This document shows positions 8,497-18,604 of a stretch of DNA of 64,000 nt, one piece after another. Each line of letters opens with the position of its first letter. Within the stretch, counting starts at the first letter, position 1. A model generated the notes under the pieces. The model ran no database searches and was not told where the DNA came from. It was given only the letters and a program-made list of their open reading frames with translations. Source of the DNA: Thermomicrobiaceae bacterium (GTDB taxonomy: Bacteria; Chloroflexota; Chloroflexia; Thermomicrobiales; Thermomicrobiaceae); the NCBI GenBank assembly GCA_014874455.1, contig JADBJL010000114.1, positions 1-64,000 of the forward strand, given 5' to 3'. The position numbers and the translations under genes were made by a program.

Positions 8497-8757
8497 TCAG
8501 TCCTCGTCGCCGGACGATCCTGCTTTCGCTGTTGTGCTCGACCTCGCACTGTCGTGGCCGTTCGTCGAGTCGGTGTTCGATTTCCGATTGTCGGTGATGT
8601 AGAAGCCCGAGCCCTTGAAGATGATGCCGGCGGGGAACAGGAGCCTGCGGACTGTTCCACCGCACCGCGGGCAGGTCGTCACCGGGTCGTCGCTGAACCG
8701 CTGCCGCACCTCGAAGCTGTGATTACAGGACGTACACATATACTCGTAGATCGGCAT
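8497..8757 (-). CDS. FmdB-family zinc ribbon protein
   Basis: 86 aa from an ATG at 8757 preceded by GAGGAGGGG. It opens with the family signature MPIYEYMCTSCNHSFEVRQ, then TCPRCGG: two CxxC pairs that bind one zinc. RRLLFPAGIIFKGSGFYITD is the typical conserved end of the ribbon. The last ~25 residues (Ser/Thr/Ala/Asp-rich) look disordered. The role of the family is unsettled: it was named from formamidase regulation and is often annotated as a putative regulatory protein. It stands alone between polA and cysS on the same strand. Confidence 0.85.
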   Translation of the reverse strand: MPIYEYMCTSCNHSFEVRQRFSDDPVTTCPRCGGTVRRLLFPAGIIFKGSGFYITDNRKSNTDSTNGHDSARSSTTAKAGSSGDED

Positions 8758-8839
8758 CCGTTCACCCCTCCTCGACCCGAATTCCGCAGGGTCGCGTCCT
8801 TCGTGAAATTCTACGCACGGCTGCGCGCATGAGCAAGGG

Positions 8840-11614
8840 TCAGCGAGCAAGTTTGATTTGGATCGGCTCAAGGTCATTCCAGTTCAGGCCCACTTTGGCC
8901 TCGACCACGAGCGGCACGTTCAGCTTGACGACGCCCTCCATCAAAGACACCGCCAGCGCCGCGAGTTCAGGCACTTCGGACTCTGGTGCTTCGAAGAGCA
9001 ACTCGTCGTGCACCTGAAGCAGCATGCGGCTGCGCAGTCGCCGCTCAGCGAGTGCATGGTGCACCCGGATCATGGCGAGTTTCATGATATCGGCCGCCGT
9101 GCCCTGGAGCGGCATGTTCACGGCCATGCGCTCGGCGGCCAGGCGCCGGTTCGGGTTGCTGGAGTGGATGTCGGGGACATAGCGTCGCCGCCCGAACAGG
9201 CTCTCGACGTAGCCCTGCTCGGCGGCCCGGCGCCTCGTCTCCTCGAGGTAGCGGTGGACTCCAGGGAAGCGGGCGAAGTACCGGTCGATGAAGCGCTGGG
9301 CGTCCTGACGACTCATGCCGGTATCGCGGGCGAGGCCGAAGGCCTGCATCCCGTACATGATGCCGAAGTTCACCACCTTCGCGATGCGCCGCATCTCCGG
9401 CGTCACGGCGTCGAGCGAGACGCCGAAGACCTCGGCGGCCGTGGCGGCGTGGATATCCTTCCCCTCCCAGAAGGCGCGCGTCAACGCCTCGTCGCCGCTG
9501 AAGTGGGCCATCAACCGGAGTTCGATCTGCGAATAGTCCGTCGAAAGGAAAACGGCTGGCTCGTCGAAGGGCCGGTAGCCCGGCCGGTTGTCGGCGACGA
9601 AAGCGCGCCGTACCTGCTGGCCGAGCTCGCCGCGGGCCGGGATGTTCTGCAGGTTGGGATCGGACGAGCTGAGCCGGCCCGTCGCGGCCACCGTCTGGTG
9701 AAAGATCGTGTGCACGCGCCCGGTCTGGGGGTGAACCTGCCGCGGCAAGGCGTCGACGTAGGTCGACTTCAGCTTGAGGAGTTGCCGGTATTCGAGGATC
9801 GCCTCGACGATCGGGTGCGCGTCGCGCAGTGCTTCGAGCACGTCCTGGCTCACCGAATAGCCCGTCTTGGTACGGCGTCCGCGGGGCAGGCGGAGTTCGT
9901 CGAAGAGCACTTTGGCGAGCTGCTGTGTCGAGTTGACGTTGAAGGGGTGGCCAGCGAGCCGGTAGATCTCGAACTCGCGCTGCCGGATCTGGCCATCGAG
10001 CTGAGCTGAGAGTTCCGCGAGAAAGTCGGTATCGATCGCGATGCCAACCTTTTCCATATCGATCAGCACGTCGATCAGCGGGAGCTCGATCTCCTGGAAC
10101 AGCCGCTCCTGCCGCTGCTCGACGAGCGCCGGGCGCAGCACGTCGACCAGGCGATAGGTCGCCTCGACGTCCGCGCAGGCGTAGCTCGTCGCCTGGGCGA
10201 TCTGCGTCTGATCCATCGTGATCTGCTTGCGACCCCGGCCGATTAGCTCCTCGATCTGTTGCATCTCGAGCCCAAGCTTGGTGAAGGCGAGTTCCTTGAG
10301 CCCGATCGAGGTCTCGCCGAGCAGGTAGGCTGCGATCATGGTATCGAAGGCGATGCGAGGTCGAGGAAAGCCGGCACGTTCCAGCACCAGCGCGTCATAC
10401 TTGCCGTGGTGGGCATAGACGGCGAGGTCGACGCGCCTCAGGTGCGTGGCCAACGCCTGGCGCACCTCGTCGACCGGGAGCTGGTCGTCCCCGGTACTGT
10501 GCCCCAGCGGGATGTAGTAGCTTCGATCCCGCGCGGTGGCGAGCGCGATGCCGACCAGATCGGCGTACATCGGGTGGAGCGCCGTCGTCTCGACGTCGAG
10601 CGCGATCGCCTCTGCCTGAGCGAGGTCGTCGAGGAGCCGTGCCAGGTCGTCGGAGTTCAAGACGGCCGTGCGCTGGGCACTCGGCTGGACAGGTGGCCGC
10701 GAGACTGCGCTGGGCTTGATCGGCTCGGGGAGCTTCGGCACCAGGCTGCGAAACTCGAGCTCGCGAAAGAGCTCCAGCGCCCGCTCGCGCTCGTACCAGC
10801 CGACCCGGCATGCCTCGGGATCGAAGTCCAGTTCGATGTCCCTGACGATGGTGGCGAGTGCCCGACTCGTGAACGCCTGCGCGGCATTGGCCTGGAGCGC
10901 GTCGCGGATGCGTGGCGGGGTAATCTCGTCGAGGTGCTCGACCATAGCCTCGAGCGAGGGGTATGCCTGGATCAGCTTTGTCGCGGTCTTCTCGCCGATC
11001 CCAGGTACGCCAGGGATGTTATCCGATGGATCGCCCACCAGGGCCTTATACTCGGGGAGCCGCTCCGGGGCGAAGCCGTAGCGCTCGATCACGGCCTGGC
11101 GGTCGAAGACGCGGAACTCACCGAATCGCTGGCGACCTGGCAGCACGACCCGGATCCCCCCATCGGCGAGCTGGAGGAGGTCGCTATCTCCGGTCACGAT
11201 CACGACTTCGAGGCCGCGCTGGCGGGCGATGGCGGCGAGCGAGCCGATCAGGTCGTCCGCCTCATAACCCTCCTTGACCATGATCGGGATGTTGAGCGCC
11301 TCGAGGATCTGCCGGATACGCTCCATCTGCTGGCGCAGGTCATTCGCCATCTCTGGCCGGTGCGCCTTGTACTCGGCGTACACCTCGTGCCGGAAGGTAC
11401 GGCCAGAGTCGAAGCAGACCACCGCGTAGTCCGGCTTGAAGGCCCGAAGCACCTCGAGGAGCATGGCGGTAAAGCCGAACACAGCGTTGGTCGGCTCGCC
11501 GCTCGACGTCGCGAGCGTATCGGGTAGCGCGTGGAACGCGCGATAGGCGAGCCCATGCCCATCGACGAGCATGAGGGTGCGTGGCTTTTCCCCCTGCCGC
11601 TCGGCCTCGCTCAC
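8840..11614 (-). CDS. polA: DNA polymerase I with 5' nuclease and apparently active 3'-5' exonuclease
   Basis: GTG at 11614 is preferred because GGAGGAGG lies 6 nt upstream (an ATG at 11638 has no site); 924 aa. The 5'-3' flap nuclease comes first (about 1-290, LMLVDGHGLAYRAFHAL, EGYEADDLIGS). A DnaQ-like 3'-5' exonuclease follows with intact acidic motifs (LDVETTALHP, HHGKYDAL, YACADVEATY). Last is the family A polymerase with motif A DYSQIELRLMAHFSGD, motif B (KVVNFGIMYGMQAFGLA) and motif C VHDELLFE. Some thermophilic Pol I enzymes such as Taq have lost proofreading, but the residues are retained here. It fills repair gaps and removes Okazaki RNA primers. It is monocistronic. Confidence 0.96.
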   Translation of the reverse strand: MSEAERQGEKPRTLMLVDGHGLAYRAFHALPDTLATSSGEPTNAVFGFTAMLLEVLRAFKPDYAVVCFDSGRTFRHEVYAEYKAHRPEMANDLRQQMERIRQILEALNIPIMVKEGYEADDLIGSLAAIARQRGLEVVIVTGDSDLLQLADGGIRVVLPGRQRFGEFRVFDRQAVIERYGFAPERLPEYKALVGDPSDNIPGVPGIGEKTATKLIQAYPSLEAMVEHLDEITPPRIRDALQANAAQAFTSRALATIVRDIELDFDPEACRVGWYERERALELFRELEFRSLVPKLPEPIKPSAVSRPPVQPSAQRTAVLNSDDLARLLDDLAQAEAIALDVETTALHPMYADLVGIALATARDRSYYIPLGHSTGDDQLPVDEVRQALATHLRRVDLAVYAHHGKYDALVLERAGFPRPRIAFDTMIAAYLLGETSIGLKELAFTKLGLEMQQIEELIGRGRKQITMDQTQIAQATSYACADVEATYRLVDVLRPALVEQRQERLFQEIELPLIDVLIDMEKVGIAIDTDFLAELSAQLDGQIRQREFEIYRLAGHPFNVNSTQQLAKVLFDELRLPRGRRTKTGYSVSQDVLEALRDAHPIVEAILEYRQLLKLKSTYVDALPRQVHPQTGRVHTIFHQTVAATGRLSSSDPNLQNIPARGELGQQVRRAFVADNRPGYRPFDEPAVFLSTDYSQIELRLMAHFSGDEALTRAFWEGKDIHAATAAEVFGVSLDAVTPEMRRIAKVVNFGIMYGMQAFGLARDTGMSRQDAQRFIDRYFARFPGVHRYLEETRRRAAEQGYVESLFGRRRYVPDIHSSNPNRRLAAERMAVNMPLQGTAADIMKLAMIRVHHALAERRLRSRMLLQVHDELLFEAPESEVPELAALAVSLMEGVVKLNVPLVVEAKVGLNWNDLEPIQIKLAR

Positions 11615-12454
11615 CGTGGCCTCCTCCGTCAGGCCCATTATACGGGAGCGACCCCGCGCTCGCAGTGGCGACTGCAACCGCTCGCTGTCTCGTTCGTTGA
11701 CATAGTTGCAGCAGACGTGCAGGTTCCGTGCTCCTCCTCACGCGGCTAGCGGCGGGTGCATCCGTGTCGACAGGTTGCCCGCCGCTAGTATCGTGCCGCG
11801 GGTAGAGGTGCGCGGTTAGGCCTTCAGTGTCGGGTGGCAGCGACGAACGATTCGCCGTGAGGCGAGGGTCTGCCTTGAGCATGTGCTGCCATTCGGGAGG
11901 GGCTCAGGTGCTGGCTGCCCAGCCCGGATGCGCGCCGGCTCATCCCCTTCTTGGCCACTTTGTCGCGAGTTCTTAACGTCTCCTTAGCCTGATCTCGTAC
12001 GCTCTGCGAGTACGGGCCCCGGAGTGACGGGCGATCCCATCGCTGCCGTGTACGCGATGTTCGAGGAAGGGACTGCCGGTGGAATGCCTCGGCCTGCACA
12101 GAATCCGAACCGCCCGGCGAAGCGTACCTGTGACGAGCCCGCTGAGTCGGCGCCGGGGGTCGGGCACAGGGCTCCTGCGCGAGGCTCGGCCAGGAAAGGG
12201 CGCTTGACACTGGGGCACGTGAGTCTGTCTCGCTTCGGTGGGGTGCCGCCACGTGGTTCGAGACCGACTGATTGCTATAATTCGCGGTGTCTCGGGTAGG
12301 GAAGCGCGAGCGATGGTTGGGGGAGGGGCGACCTGGATGTACCGGTGCGAAGCGTGTGCGATGGGAGAGACGCGGACTCGTTCATATGCGTGCGGTCGAT
12401 CCGTCTCCCGCGCGTTACCCGAGGCGATTGCGGTGTTCGAGAAGAGGAACGGCT
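11615..12454. other. Long intergenic region between divergent polA and moxR
   Basis: 840 nt without a supportable gene; open frames here have poor codon bias. It contains: (1) an 11-bp perfect inverted repeat, CTAGCGGCGGG at 11746-11756 and 11778-11788, with a 21-nt loop; (2) an 11-nt-period direct repeat, CTTAACG (11972-11978) and CTTAGCC (11983-11989), the spacing used by OmpR/PhoB-type regulators; (3) an extended -10, TGCTATAAT ending at 12281, which would start moxR transcription near 12288 with a leader of about 170 nt. An orphan TTGACA sits at 12204-12209. Confidence 0.5.
12270..12281 (+). promoter_or_regulatory. Extended -10 element, probable promoter of the moxR operon
   Basis: A TG dinucleotide, one base, then a perfect TATAAT (12276-12281). 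The -35 region 17 nt upstream (GTGGTT) is poor, as is normal for extended -10 promoters. It is the only consensus TATAAT in the region and points toward moxR at 12455. Confidence 0.5.
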
Positions 12455-13459
12455 ATGAGCGTTGACGTGCGGGCACTCGCCGAGGTGATCAGCGAGAACG
12501 TCGAGAGGGTCATCGTCGGCAAATCTCGTGAAGTGCGCTTGGTGCTCGTGGCCCTGCTGTGCCGGGGCCACGTGCTGATCGAGGACGTCCCGGGTGTCGG
12601 GAAGACGGTGCTGGCCAAGGCGATTGCCCGCAGCATTGGATCGAGCTTCAAGCGCATCCAGTTCACCCCTGACCTCCTGCCTTCCGACGTGACGGGCGTG
12701 AGCATCTTCAACCAGCAGACGGGGCGGTTCGAGTATCGCCCGGGGCCAGTGGTGGCGCAGATCGTTCTGGCCGACGAGATCAACCGGGCGACACCCAAGA
12801 CGCAGTCGGCACTCCTGGAGGCGATGGAAGAGCGGCAGGTCACCGTCGATGGCGTCACCTACCAGCTTCCGATACCGTTTATCGTGCTGGCCACTGAGAA
12901 CCCGATCGAGTACGAGGGCACCTTCCCGCTCCCCGAGGCCCAGCTTGACCGGTTTCTGATCCGCATCTCGCTCGGCTATCCCAATCACCGGAGCGAGATC
13001 GAGATCCTGAACCGCCAGCACTACCAGCACCCGCTGGAGCGGCTGGGTCAAGTGGTCTCCGTCGACGATCTCGTCGAAGCCCAGGAAGCCGTGCGACGGG
13101 TGCATGTCGACGACCTCCTCAAGGAGTACATCGTCTCGATCGTGGAGGCGACCCGCCAGCACGAGGAGGTCTACCTGGGCGCCGGGCCGCGGGGATCCTT
13201 GGCGCTCTACAACACGTCGCGCGCTTGGGCCGCGATGCAGGGGCGCGACTATGTCATCCCGGACGACATCAAGGAGCTCGCCGAGGTCACCCTGGCACAC
13301 CGTATCATCGTCAGCCCGGCCGCCCGGATGCGGAACGTCGATAGCCGCTCAGTCGTGCGCGACGTGCTGTCGAAGATCCCCGTCCCTGGCGCCCGTCCGG
13401 CCGTCTCGCGACCGGCCGACGCGCCCCGGCGTCGCTTGCCGTTTGGTGCGGAGCGATGA
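12455..13459 (+). CDS. MoxR-family AAA+ ATPase
   Basis: 334 aa from ATG 12455 (AGAGGA upstream); an in-frame GTG near 12287 would only add an Arg-rich, atypical extension. Walker A is [10 protein letters not shown] in [20 protein letters not shown]. Walker B is LADEINR, and sensor 1 is [23 protein letters not shown], which is diagnostic of MoxR. The C-terminal lid follows. These ATPases act as chaperones for assembly or metal loading of partner proteins, commonly VWA-domain proteins or DUF58 proteins. It overlaps the DUF58 gene by ATGA and leads a four-gene operon. The MoxR-DUF58-transglutaminase trio is widely conserved, but its biochemical task is poorly known. Confidence 0.92.
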   Translation: MSVDVRALAEVISENVERVIVGKSREVRLVLVALLCRGHVLIEDVPGVGKTVLAKAIARSIGSSFKRIQFTPDLLPSDVTGVSIFNQQTGRFEYRPGPVVAQIVLADEINRATPKTQSALLEAMEERQVTVDGVTYQLPIPFIVLATENPIEYEGTFPLPEAQLDRFLIRISLGYPNHRSEIEILNRQHYQHPLERLGQVVSVDDLVEAQEAVRRVHVDDLLKEYIVSIVEATRQHEEVYLGAGPRGSLALYNTSRAWAAMQGRDYVIPDDIKELAEVTLAHRIIVSPAARMRNVDSRSVVRDVLSKIPVPGARPAVSRPADAPRRRLPFGAER

Positions 13460-14733
13460 ACTGGCTCAAGCTCAGCGCGCTGGCGCTGCTGATCCTCGCG
13501 CTCTCACAGCTTAACCGCTGGAAGGTCTTCGACAAGCTCTTCTTCGTGCTCCTCGGCTTGCTGCTCCTCTCGTACGTGTGGAGCCGCCTCAGCCTGCGCG
13601 GCCTGATCGTCACGCGACGGACAGCGACTGACCGGGCACAGGTGGGAGACCTGCTGGTCGAGCGGATACGGGTGGAGAACACCAGCCGCTTCGCGAAGCT
13701 CTGGGTGGAAGTGATGGATCACTCGGATCTCCCTGGCCACCGCCTGAGCCGCGTGATCCACCTAGCCGCGCGCGACGCTGCGAACTGGAAAGCCCAGACC
13801 TGGTGCGCCCGGCGGGGCCGCTTCCGGCTCGGCCCGCTGACGCTCTCGTCCGGAGACCCGTTCGGCCTGTTCCCGACCCGGCAGATCGTGCCGCATGTCC
13901 AGGAACTGGTGGTCTATCCGGCCACGGTCGATCTCAGCGGTTTCCGGCTACCCCACGGCGAGCTGGCCGGCGGGAGTTCGCTCCAGCGACGTACTCCCTT
14001 CGTGACCCCGAACGCCGCTGGTGTGCGGCAGTACCTGCCGGGCGACAGCTTCAACCGGATCGCCTGGTCGGCCACTGCCAGAACGGGCCAGCTCATGGTG
14101 AAGGAGTTCGAGCTCGACCCCTCGACTGACATCTGGATCGTCCTCGACATGGAAGCGCGGCACCACGTGCGCGCCGCGGATCCGAGCGGTGGCCGGCGCC
14201 CGGTCGCTGGCGAAGCGCTCCCGCTCAGTTTCTGGCTCGACTCGACCGAGGAATATGCCGTGACGATCGCCGCGTCACTGGCGCGGCACTTTCTCGACCA
14301 GAATCGGAACGTCGGCTTGATCGCCAACACCCGCCAGCCGGTCATGATTCCCGCTGACCGGGGCGCTCGGCAGATGGTGAAGATCCTCGAACTCCTCGCC
14401 ATCCTCAGCGCCGACGGCGAGCGACCGCTCGCCGAGTTGCTGGTGTCGGAGGCGGGATCCCTCACGCGACACAGCACCGCGATCGTCATCACGCCCTCGA
14501 CGGACGAGAGCTGGGTGCGCGGCTTCGTCGAGCTGGCCGCGCGGCATGTGCGCAGTATGGCGGTCATCGTGGAGCCGAGTACGTTCGGTAGCGCTGAGAG
14601 CAGCCTGCTGGTGGTGAGCGACCTTGCAGCCGTGGGCGTCCCGACTTATCTCGTCAAGTATGGGGACGATATCGCGCGGGCGCTGGCGGGACAGGGGCGA
14701 GGCGCTGGCGTGCCAGCGGCCGCGAGCCGGTGA
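13456..14733 (+). CDS. DUF58 domain membrane-anchored protein
   Basis: 425 aa. Two adjacent N-terminal hydrophobic segments (about residues 5-45) anchor the protein. A beta-rich region (about 50-190) with [21 protein letters not shown] is characteristic of the family. The DUF58 core comes next: [29 protein letters not shown] followed by [10 protein letters not shown], a VWA-like strand where a MIDAS-type Asp would sit. It overlaps moxR by four bases and precedes the transglutaminase-like gene, so it is the likely client of the MoxR ATPase. The family is tied to envelope or secreted-enzyme assembly, but no enzymatic activity is established. Confidence 0.88.
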   Translation: MNWLKLSALALLILALSQLNRWKVFDKLFFVLLGLLLLSYVWSRLSLRGLIVTRRTATDRAQVGDLLVERIRVENTSRFAKLWVEVMDHSDLPGHRLSRVIHLAARDAANWKAQTWCARRGRFRLGPLTLSSGDPFGLFPTRQIVPHVQELVVYPATVDLSGFRLPHGELAGGSSLQRRTPFVTPNAAGVRQYLPGDSFNRIAWSATARTGQLMVKEFELDPSTDIWIVLDMEARHHVRAADPSGGRRPVAGEALPLSFWLDSTEEYAVTIAASLARHFLDQNRNVGLIANTRQPVMIPADRGARQMVKILELLAILSADGERPLAELLVSEAGSLTRHSTAIVITPSTDESWVRGFVELAARHVRSMAVIVEPSTFGSAESSLLVVSDLAAVGVPTYLVKYGDDIARALAGQGRGAGVPAAASR

Positions 14734-14769
14734 CCTGTCGGCGTGCTGGCGAGAGGCGGAGAGCGTGCG

Positions 14770-17562
14770 ATGACCAAGACCTGGTGGAGACGCCTGAGCC
14801 CGCAAGCCGGGTGGTCGACCTTCTGGCTCGTCGCGATTGTGGCTCTGACGGCGACATGGTCGACCGTGCGTGCGGACTGGGTCGACGGGCTGACCATCCT
14901 GCCGGGAATCACCGTCGCTGGACTGGTCATCGGGCTGGTGCTGTCGGGATGGCGCCGGTTGCCGACTTGGCTCTCCCACCTGGTGATGGTCGTCTTCGGC
15001 GCTGGTGTGATCCTCTGGCGCATGAGCAAACAGCTCAGCGACCAGCTTGGCGGTTTGAGCGACAAGCTCTGGTTCCTCTGGACGCGCTGGGCCGAGTGGT
15101 TCGCGGCCATCCAGCACGGCCAGCGGGCCGAGGATCTCTACCTGTTCATCCTCTTGATGGCGGCTATCCATTACCTGATCGCCTACTGCGCGACCTGGCT
15201 CGTGCTGCGGCAACGGCACCCCTGGCTGAGCGTCCTGCTACCGGGGATCGTCGTGCTCACGAACCTGGGCTACTCGCGCAAGGTGTCGCTAGCCTATCTG
15301 TTCCTCTACCTGTTTGCCGCAATGATCCTGGTCGGCAGGGTGAACCTCGCGGCGCGCGAGTGGTCGTGGCGTCGCCTGGGCGTGCCGTATTCCGGAACGA
15401 TCGCCTGGCAGGCCCTGTGGGTGCTGAGTTATCTGGCAGTCGCGGTGATGGTTGGCGGCTGGCTGGTTCCACTCTCCGTGCACAGCCAGCGCGCGGCGGC
15501 TGCTTGGCGTGAGGTGGACGGCCCGTGGGAGCAAGCCCGCGATACGCTGGCGCGCTGGTTTCCGTCGGTTCGTGGCCCAGGCGGCCGCGGCGTCGGGGGC
15601 TTCGCCTCCTTCGGTAACTCGTTCCAGCTTGGCGGCCCGCTCCGGCTCAGCGATACGCCGGTCTTGCTGGTGCAGGGTGAGGCCGCGCCGTACCTCGTCG
15701 CCCACCGGTACAACATCTTCACCGGCCAGGGCTGGCTGACCGATCTGGATCCGTCAAACCAGGCCGATGTGCCACCATACGAACGGTCTGGCCTCGTGAA
15801 CGGGCCGCTCCTCGAGCTCCGAGCCGACGAGCCGTTACCGACTGTGGCCTGGTCGGCTGAAGCGCGGGTGCAGCAGCGCTTTGCCGTCGAGGTGATCGAG
15901 CCCCGCAGCGCCCTGATCTTTACGAGTGGCCAGCCTGTCTCGGTCAGCCGACCGGTGCGCGTTCAGATGAGCTGGTACGACTCCCAGGGAGTGGTGATCG
16001 ACGTGCAAGGCGTCCAGCTCAGTGCCGTGCCACCAGAACTGCGGCCGCTGGTGGAGCTTTTGAAGCAGGCCGATTTCACTCCGCCGCAGCCCACCCCGGC
16101 GCCGACGCCCGAGGCCGGTGATATCCCAACACCAGAGCCTGTCCTGGAAGGAGGCGAGCAGCCGACTCCGACTGCCGCACCGGACGTCACCCCGACGCCG
16201 CAAGGTAGTGAACGGCCGCAGTACGGCTCACCGCCCGAACTGCCTGAAATTCAGGCCTTGTTGCGCCAGCTCCGCCAGCGGGGTATCGAGGCGACTTATT
16301 ACATCGATGACCAGAGTGGGTACCGCGTCAAGTACCTGTGGTACAGCGGCCCGTTACCTGTCTACGATGATGTCGAGGCGGTTTTCGCACAGGATGCGAT
16401 CCGCAAGGGCTACCGCTACGAGATCGTCTCGAGCACCAGTGTCGCGACTCCCGAGCAACTCCGTCAGGCCGCGCAGCTCGCTATGCAGCTCTACTCGGGA
16501 CAGAGCGATCCCTTCATGCCCTGGCAAGACATCATCGCGACCGACTACGGCGTGTATCCAGTGGCGATTTACCAGCGATACACACAGCTCCCACCCACCG
16601 TCTCGGCACGCACAGTCGAGCTGGCTCGCTCGCTCGCCGCCGGGAAGACGAACGCCTACGACGTCGCCGAGGCGATCGAGAGCTACCTGCGAACGCACAT
16701 CACCTACAACGAGAACATCACGCAGCCGCGTGTCGCCGACATCGTCGACTACGTGCTCTTCGAACGCCCCGAAGGCTACTGTACCTATTACGCGACCTCG
16801 ATGGTGGTGCTGCTGCGGATCCTCGGCATCCCGAGCCGGATCGTCGTGGGCTATTACCCAGCGGAGTATGACGAGAAAGCGGGTGGTTTTCTCTACCGGG
16901 ATCTGAACGCGCACGCCTGGGTCGAGGCGTATTTCCCCGGCTATGGCTGGATCCCCTTCGAACCGACGGCCGCGCGGTCGCCCATCGCTCGAGGTATCGT
17001 CCCTGGTGCCGAGGGGTTGAGCGGCGGAGCTGGGCCAGGTGGATCTCTTTCGACCTTTCCGGGCGATGAGCGCCGGTTCCTCTCTCCCGAGGAGTTCGGT
17101 TTGCCAGAGGGTGCGGGTGCAGTTGGCGCTCTCGGCCCGCTGCCGGAGCAGGGTACGCCGCGCTGGCTCGTCGCGCTCCGTGTGGCCGCACTCCTGTCGA
17201 CCCTCCTGGTGATGGCGGGACTGGTAGCCTGGTTCTGGGGCACGAGAGGCCTGTCGCCGATCGGCCAGCTCATGCTGAAGGTACAGCGGGCCGCACGCCT
17301 CTCGGGCCTGCCGTACGAGGCGACGATGACCCCTTACGAGCTGGCTGCGCTGGTCGCCAGCGCGTTGCCTGGTACTCGCCACCTCACGTGGTTTCTCGCC
17401 GACCTCTACACGCGTGAGCGGTATGGCGGGCGTTCGCCGACCGCGGGCGAGCTGGCACAGGCGCAGCGGGCCTGGCGGCAGCTTCGCTGGCGCTTTGTTC
17501 GCCAGTTCTTCCAGACACGCTTGCGCATCGTACCACCCACCGAGTCCGCGACAGGACAGTGA
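14770..17562 (+). CDS. Transglutaminase-like cysteine peptidase-fold membrane protein (TgpA type)
   Basis: 930 aa from ATG 14770 (GGAGAG upstream). About six N-terminal membrane helices (30-260) lead to a large extracellular part. A Pro/Thr-rich linker (about 437-480, PTPAPTPE and similar) precedes the transglutaminase core. The catalytic Cys is in EGYCTYYATSMVVLLR (about residue 670) and the His in LNAHAWVEAYFPGYGW (about 715). The usual DPT is FEPT, so Glu replaces the third catalytic Asp. A single membrane helix (about 800-820) and a cytoplasmic tail with a DUF4129-like helix end the protein. The partners MoxR and DUF58 are encoded upstream. Substrate and reaction (crosslinking, hydrolysis or peptidase) are unknown. 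Confidence 0.85.
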   Translation: MTKTWWRRLSPQAGWSTFWLVAIVALTATWSTVRADWVDGLTILPGITVAGLVIGLVLSGWRRLPTWLSHLVMVVFGAGVILWRMSKQLSDQLGGLSDKLWFLWTRWAEWFAAIQHGQRAEDLYLFILLMAAIHYLIAYCATWLVLRQRHPWLSVLLPGIVVLTNLGYSRKVSLAYLFLYLFAAMILVGRVNLAAREWSWRRLGVPYSGTIAWQALWVLSYLAVAVMVGGWLVPLSVHSQRAAAAWREVDGPWEQARDTLARWFPSVRGPGGRGVGGFASFGNSFQLGGPLRLSDTPVLLVQGEAAPYLVAHRYNIFTGQGWLTDLDPSNQADVPPYERSGLVNGPLLELRADEPLPTVAWSAEARVQQRFAVEVIEPRSALIFTSGQPVSVSRPVRVQMSWYDSQGVVIDVQGVQLSAVPPELRPLVELLKQADFTPPQPTPAPTPEAGDIPTPEPVLEGGEQPTPTAAPDVTPTPQGSERPQYGSPPELPEIQALLRQLRQRGIEATYYIDDQSGYRVKYLWYSGPLPVYDDVEAVFAQDAIRKGYRYEIVSSTSVATPEQLRQAAQLAMQLYSGQSDPFMPWQDIIATDYGVYPVAIYQRYTQLPPTVSARTVELARSLAAGKTNAYDVAEAIESYLRTHITYNENITQPRVADIVDYVLFERPEGYCTYYATSMVVLLRILGIPSRIVVGYYPAEYDEKAGGFLYRDLNAHAWVEAYFPGYGWIPFEPTAARSPIARGIVPGAEGLSGGAGPGGSLSTFPGDERRFLSPEEFGLPEGAGAVGALGPLPEQGTPRWLVALRVAALLSTLLVMAGLVAWFWGTRGLSPIGQLMLKVQRAARLSGLPYEATMTPYELAALVASALPGTRHLTWFLADLYTRERYGGRSPTAGELAQAQRAWRQLRWRFVRQFFQTRLRIVPPTESATGQ

Positions 17563-17572
17563 GGTGTGTGCC

Positions 17573-18517
17573 ATGGGCAGCGTCTATGTCGTCGGTAGTG
17601 TCAATACCGACCTTGTCGTGCGAGCGCCACGGTTTCCCGCGCCGGGCGAGACCGTGGGGGGTGAGACGTTCGCGACGTACGGCGGGGGTAAGGGCGCCAA
17701 CCAGGCCATCGCGGCAGCACGCATGGGCGCGCCTGTCGTGATGGTCGGCGCCGTTGGGGACGATCCCTACAGCGTGCAACGACTCGCCGACCTTGCCGGG
17801 AGCGGCGTCGATATCGAATCGGTTGCCCGGCGTGCTGAGGTGCCGGGGGGAGTGGCACTGATTCTCGTCGCTCAATCGGGTGAGAACGCGATCACCATCG
17901 TCCCCGGCGCGAACGGCACGCTTACGGCAGAGGAAGTCGAGGTCGCGCTCGCCGGGCGGATCGGCCCAGGGGACGTGGTCTGTACCCAGCTCGAGGTGCC
18001 GATCGCGGCTGTTCGTGCGGCCCTGTCGGCGGCCCGGGCGGCAGGGGCGACGGCCGTGCTGAACGCCACACCGTTCATGCCGGAAGCGCGAGCGCTGCTC
18101 GAGCTGGCGGACATCCTGGTCGTCAACAACCTGGAGGCTCGCCAGCTCGCCGGCACTGGGGACGCGCCCATCGAGCGGGCAGTGGAGCGACTGCACCGGC
18201 ATGGCGTGGGCGCGGTAGTGGTAACCCTCGGTGCTGGCGGTGCCTTGTTCTCGATCCCGGCCGGGCGGTTCCGCGTCCCGGCCCCCGCGGTCGACGTCGT
18301 CGATACCACCGCAGCCGGTGATGCCTTTATCGGCGCGCTGGTCTCGCTCCTCGCTCAGGGGCTCGACTGGATGTCGATCGCTGAGCGCGCGGTGTGGGCC
18401 GGAGCGCTCGCTGTGCAGCGCGCGGGCGCCCAACCGTCCCTGCCGCTTCGCTCCGAGGTCGAGCAGGCTACCCGCGCGTGGCCGTTGACCCGCGAACCGG
18501 CGCCGCCATTCGAGTGA
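17573..18517 (+). CDS. PfkB-family carbohydrate kinase, ribokinase-like
   Basis: 314 aa, ten bases after the transglutaminase-like gene. It has the ribokinase motifs: GSVNTDLVVR and GGGKGANQAIAAARMG (sugar binding) near the start, and DTTAAGDAFIGAL (anion hole and catalytic Asp, the usual DTxGAGD with Ala for the first Gly) near the end. Length and the N-terminal GGKGANQA favour ribokinase over fructokinase or adenosine kinase. The reaction would be ATP-dependent phosphorylation of ribose or a related sugar. No ribose transporter is nearby, so the linkage to the MoxR operon may be positional only. Confidence 0.82.
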   Translation: MGSVYVVGSVNTDLVVRAPRFPAPGETVGGETFATYGGGKGANQAIAAARMGAPVVMVGAVGDDPYSVQRLADLAGSGVDIESVARRAEVPGGVALILVAQSGENAITIVPGANGTLTAEEVEVALAGRIGPGDVVCTQLEVPIAAVRAALSAARAAGATAVLNATPFMPEARALLELADILVVNNLEARQLAGTGDAPIERAVERLHRHGVGAVVVTLGAGGALFSIPAGRFRVPAPAVDVVDTTAAGDAFIGALVSLLAQGLDWMSIAERAVWAGALAVQRAGAQPSLPLRSEVEQATRAWPLTREPAPPFE

Positions 18518-18535
18518 ACGTGCGCTCTGACAGAG

Positions 18536-18573
18536 CACACCCGCCGGGCCGGTTAAGGGGCCGGGCGGGTGTG
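18536..18573. terminator. Bidirectional hairpin between convergent PfkB kinase gene and hppA
   Basis: CACACCCGCC (18536-18545) pairs with GGCGGGTGTG (18564-18573); inner GGCC blocks extend the fold. It lies 18 nt after one gene and 31 nt after the other. No U tract is visible on either side. Confidence 0.6.
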
Positions 18574-18604
18574 GAACATGAGCGGCTGGCTGGCCAGCCG
18601 CTTC

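Noticed and set aside
11824-12252. 142-codon minus-strand frame in the polA-moxR gap
   Set aside because: No ribosome site, Ser/Arg/His-rich composition and no conserved pattern; third-position GC is not like its neighbours.
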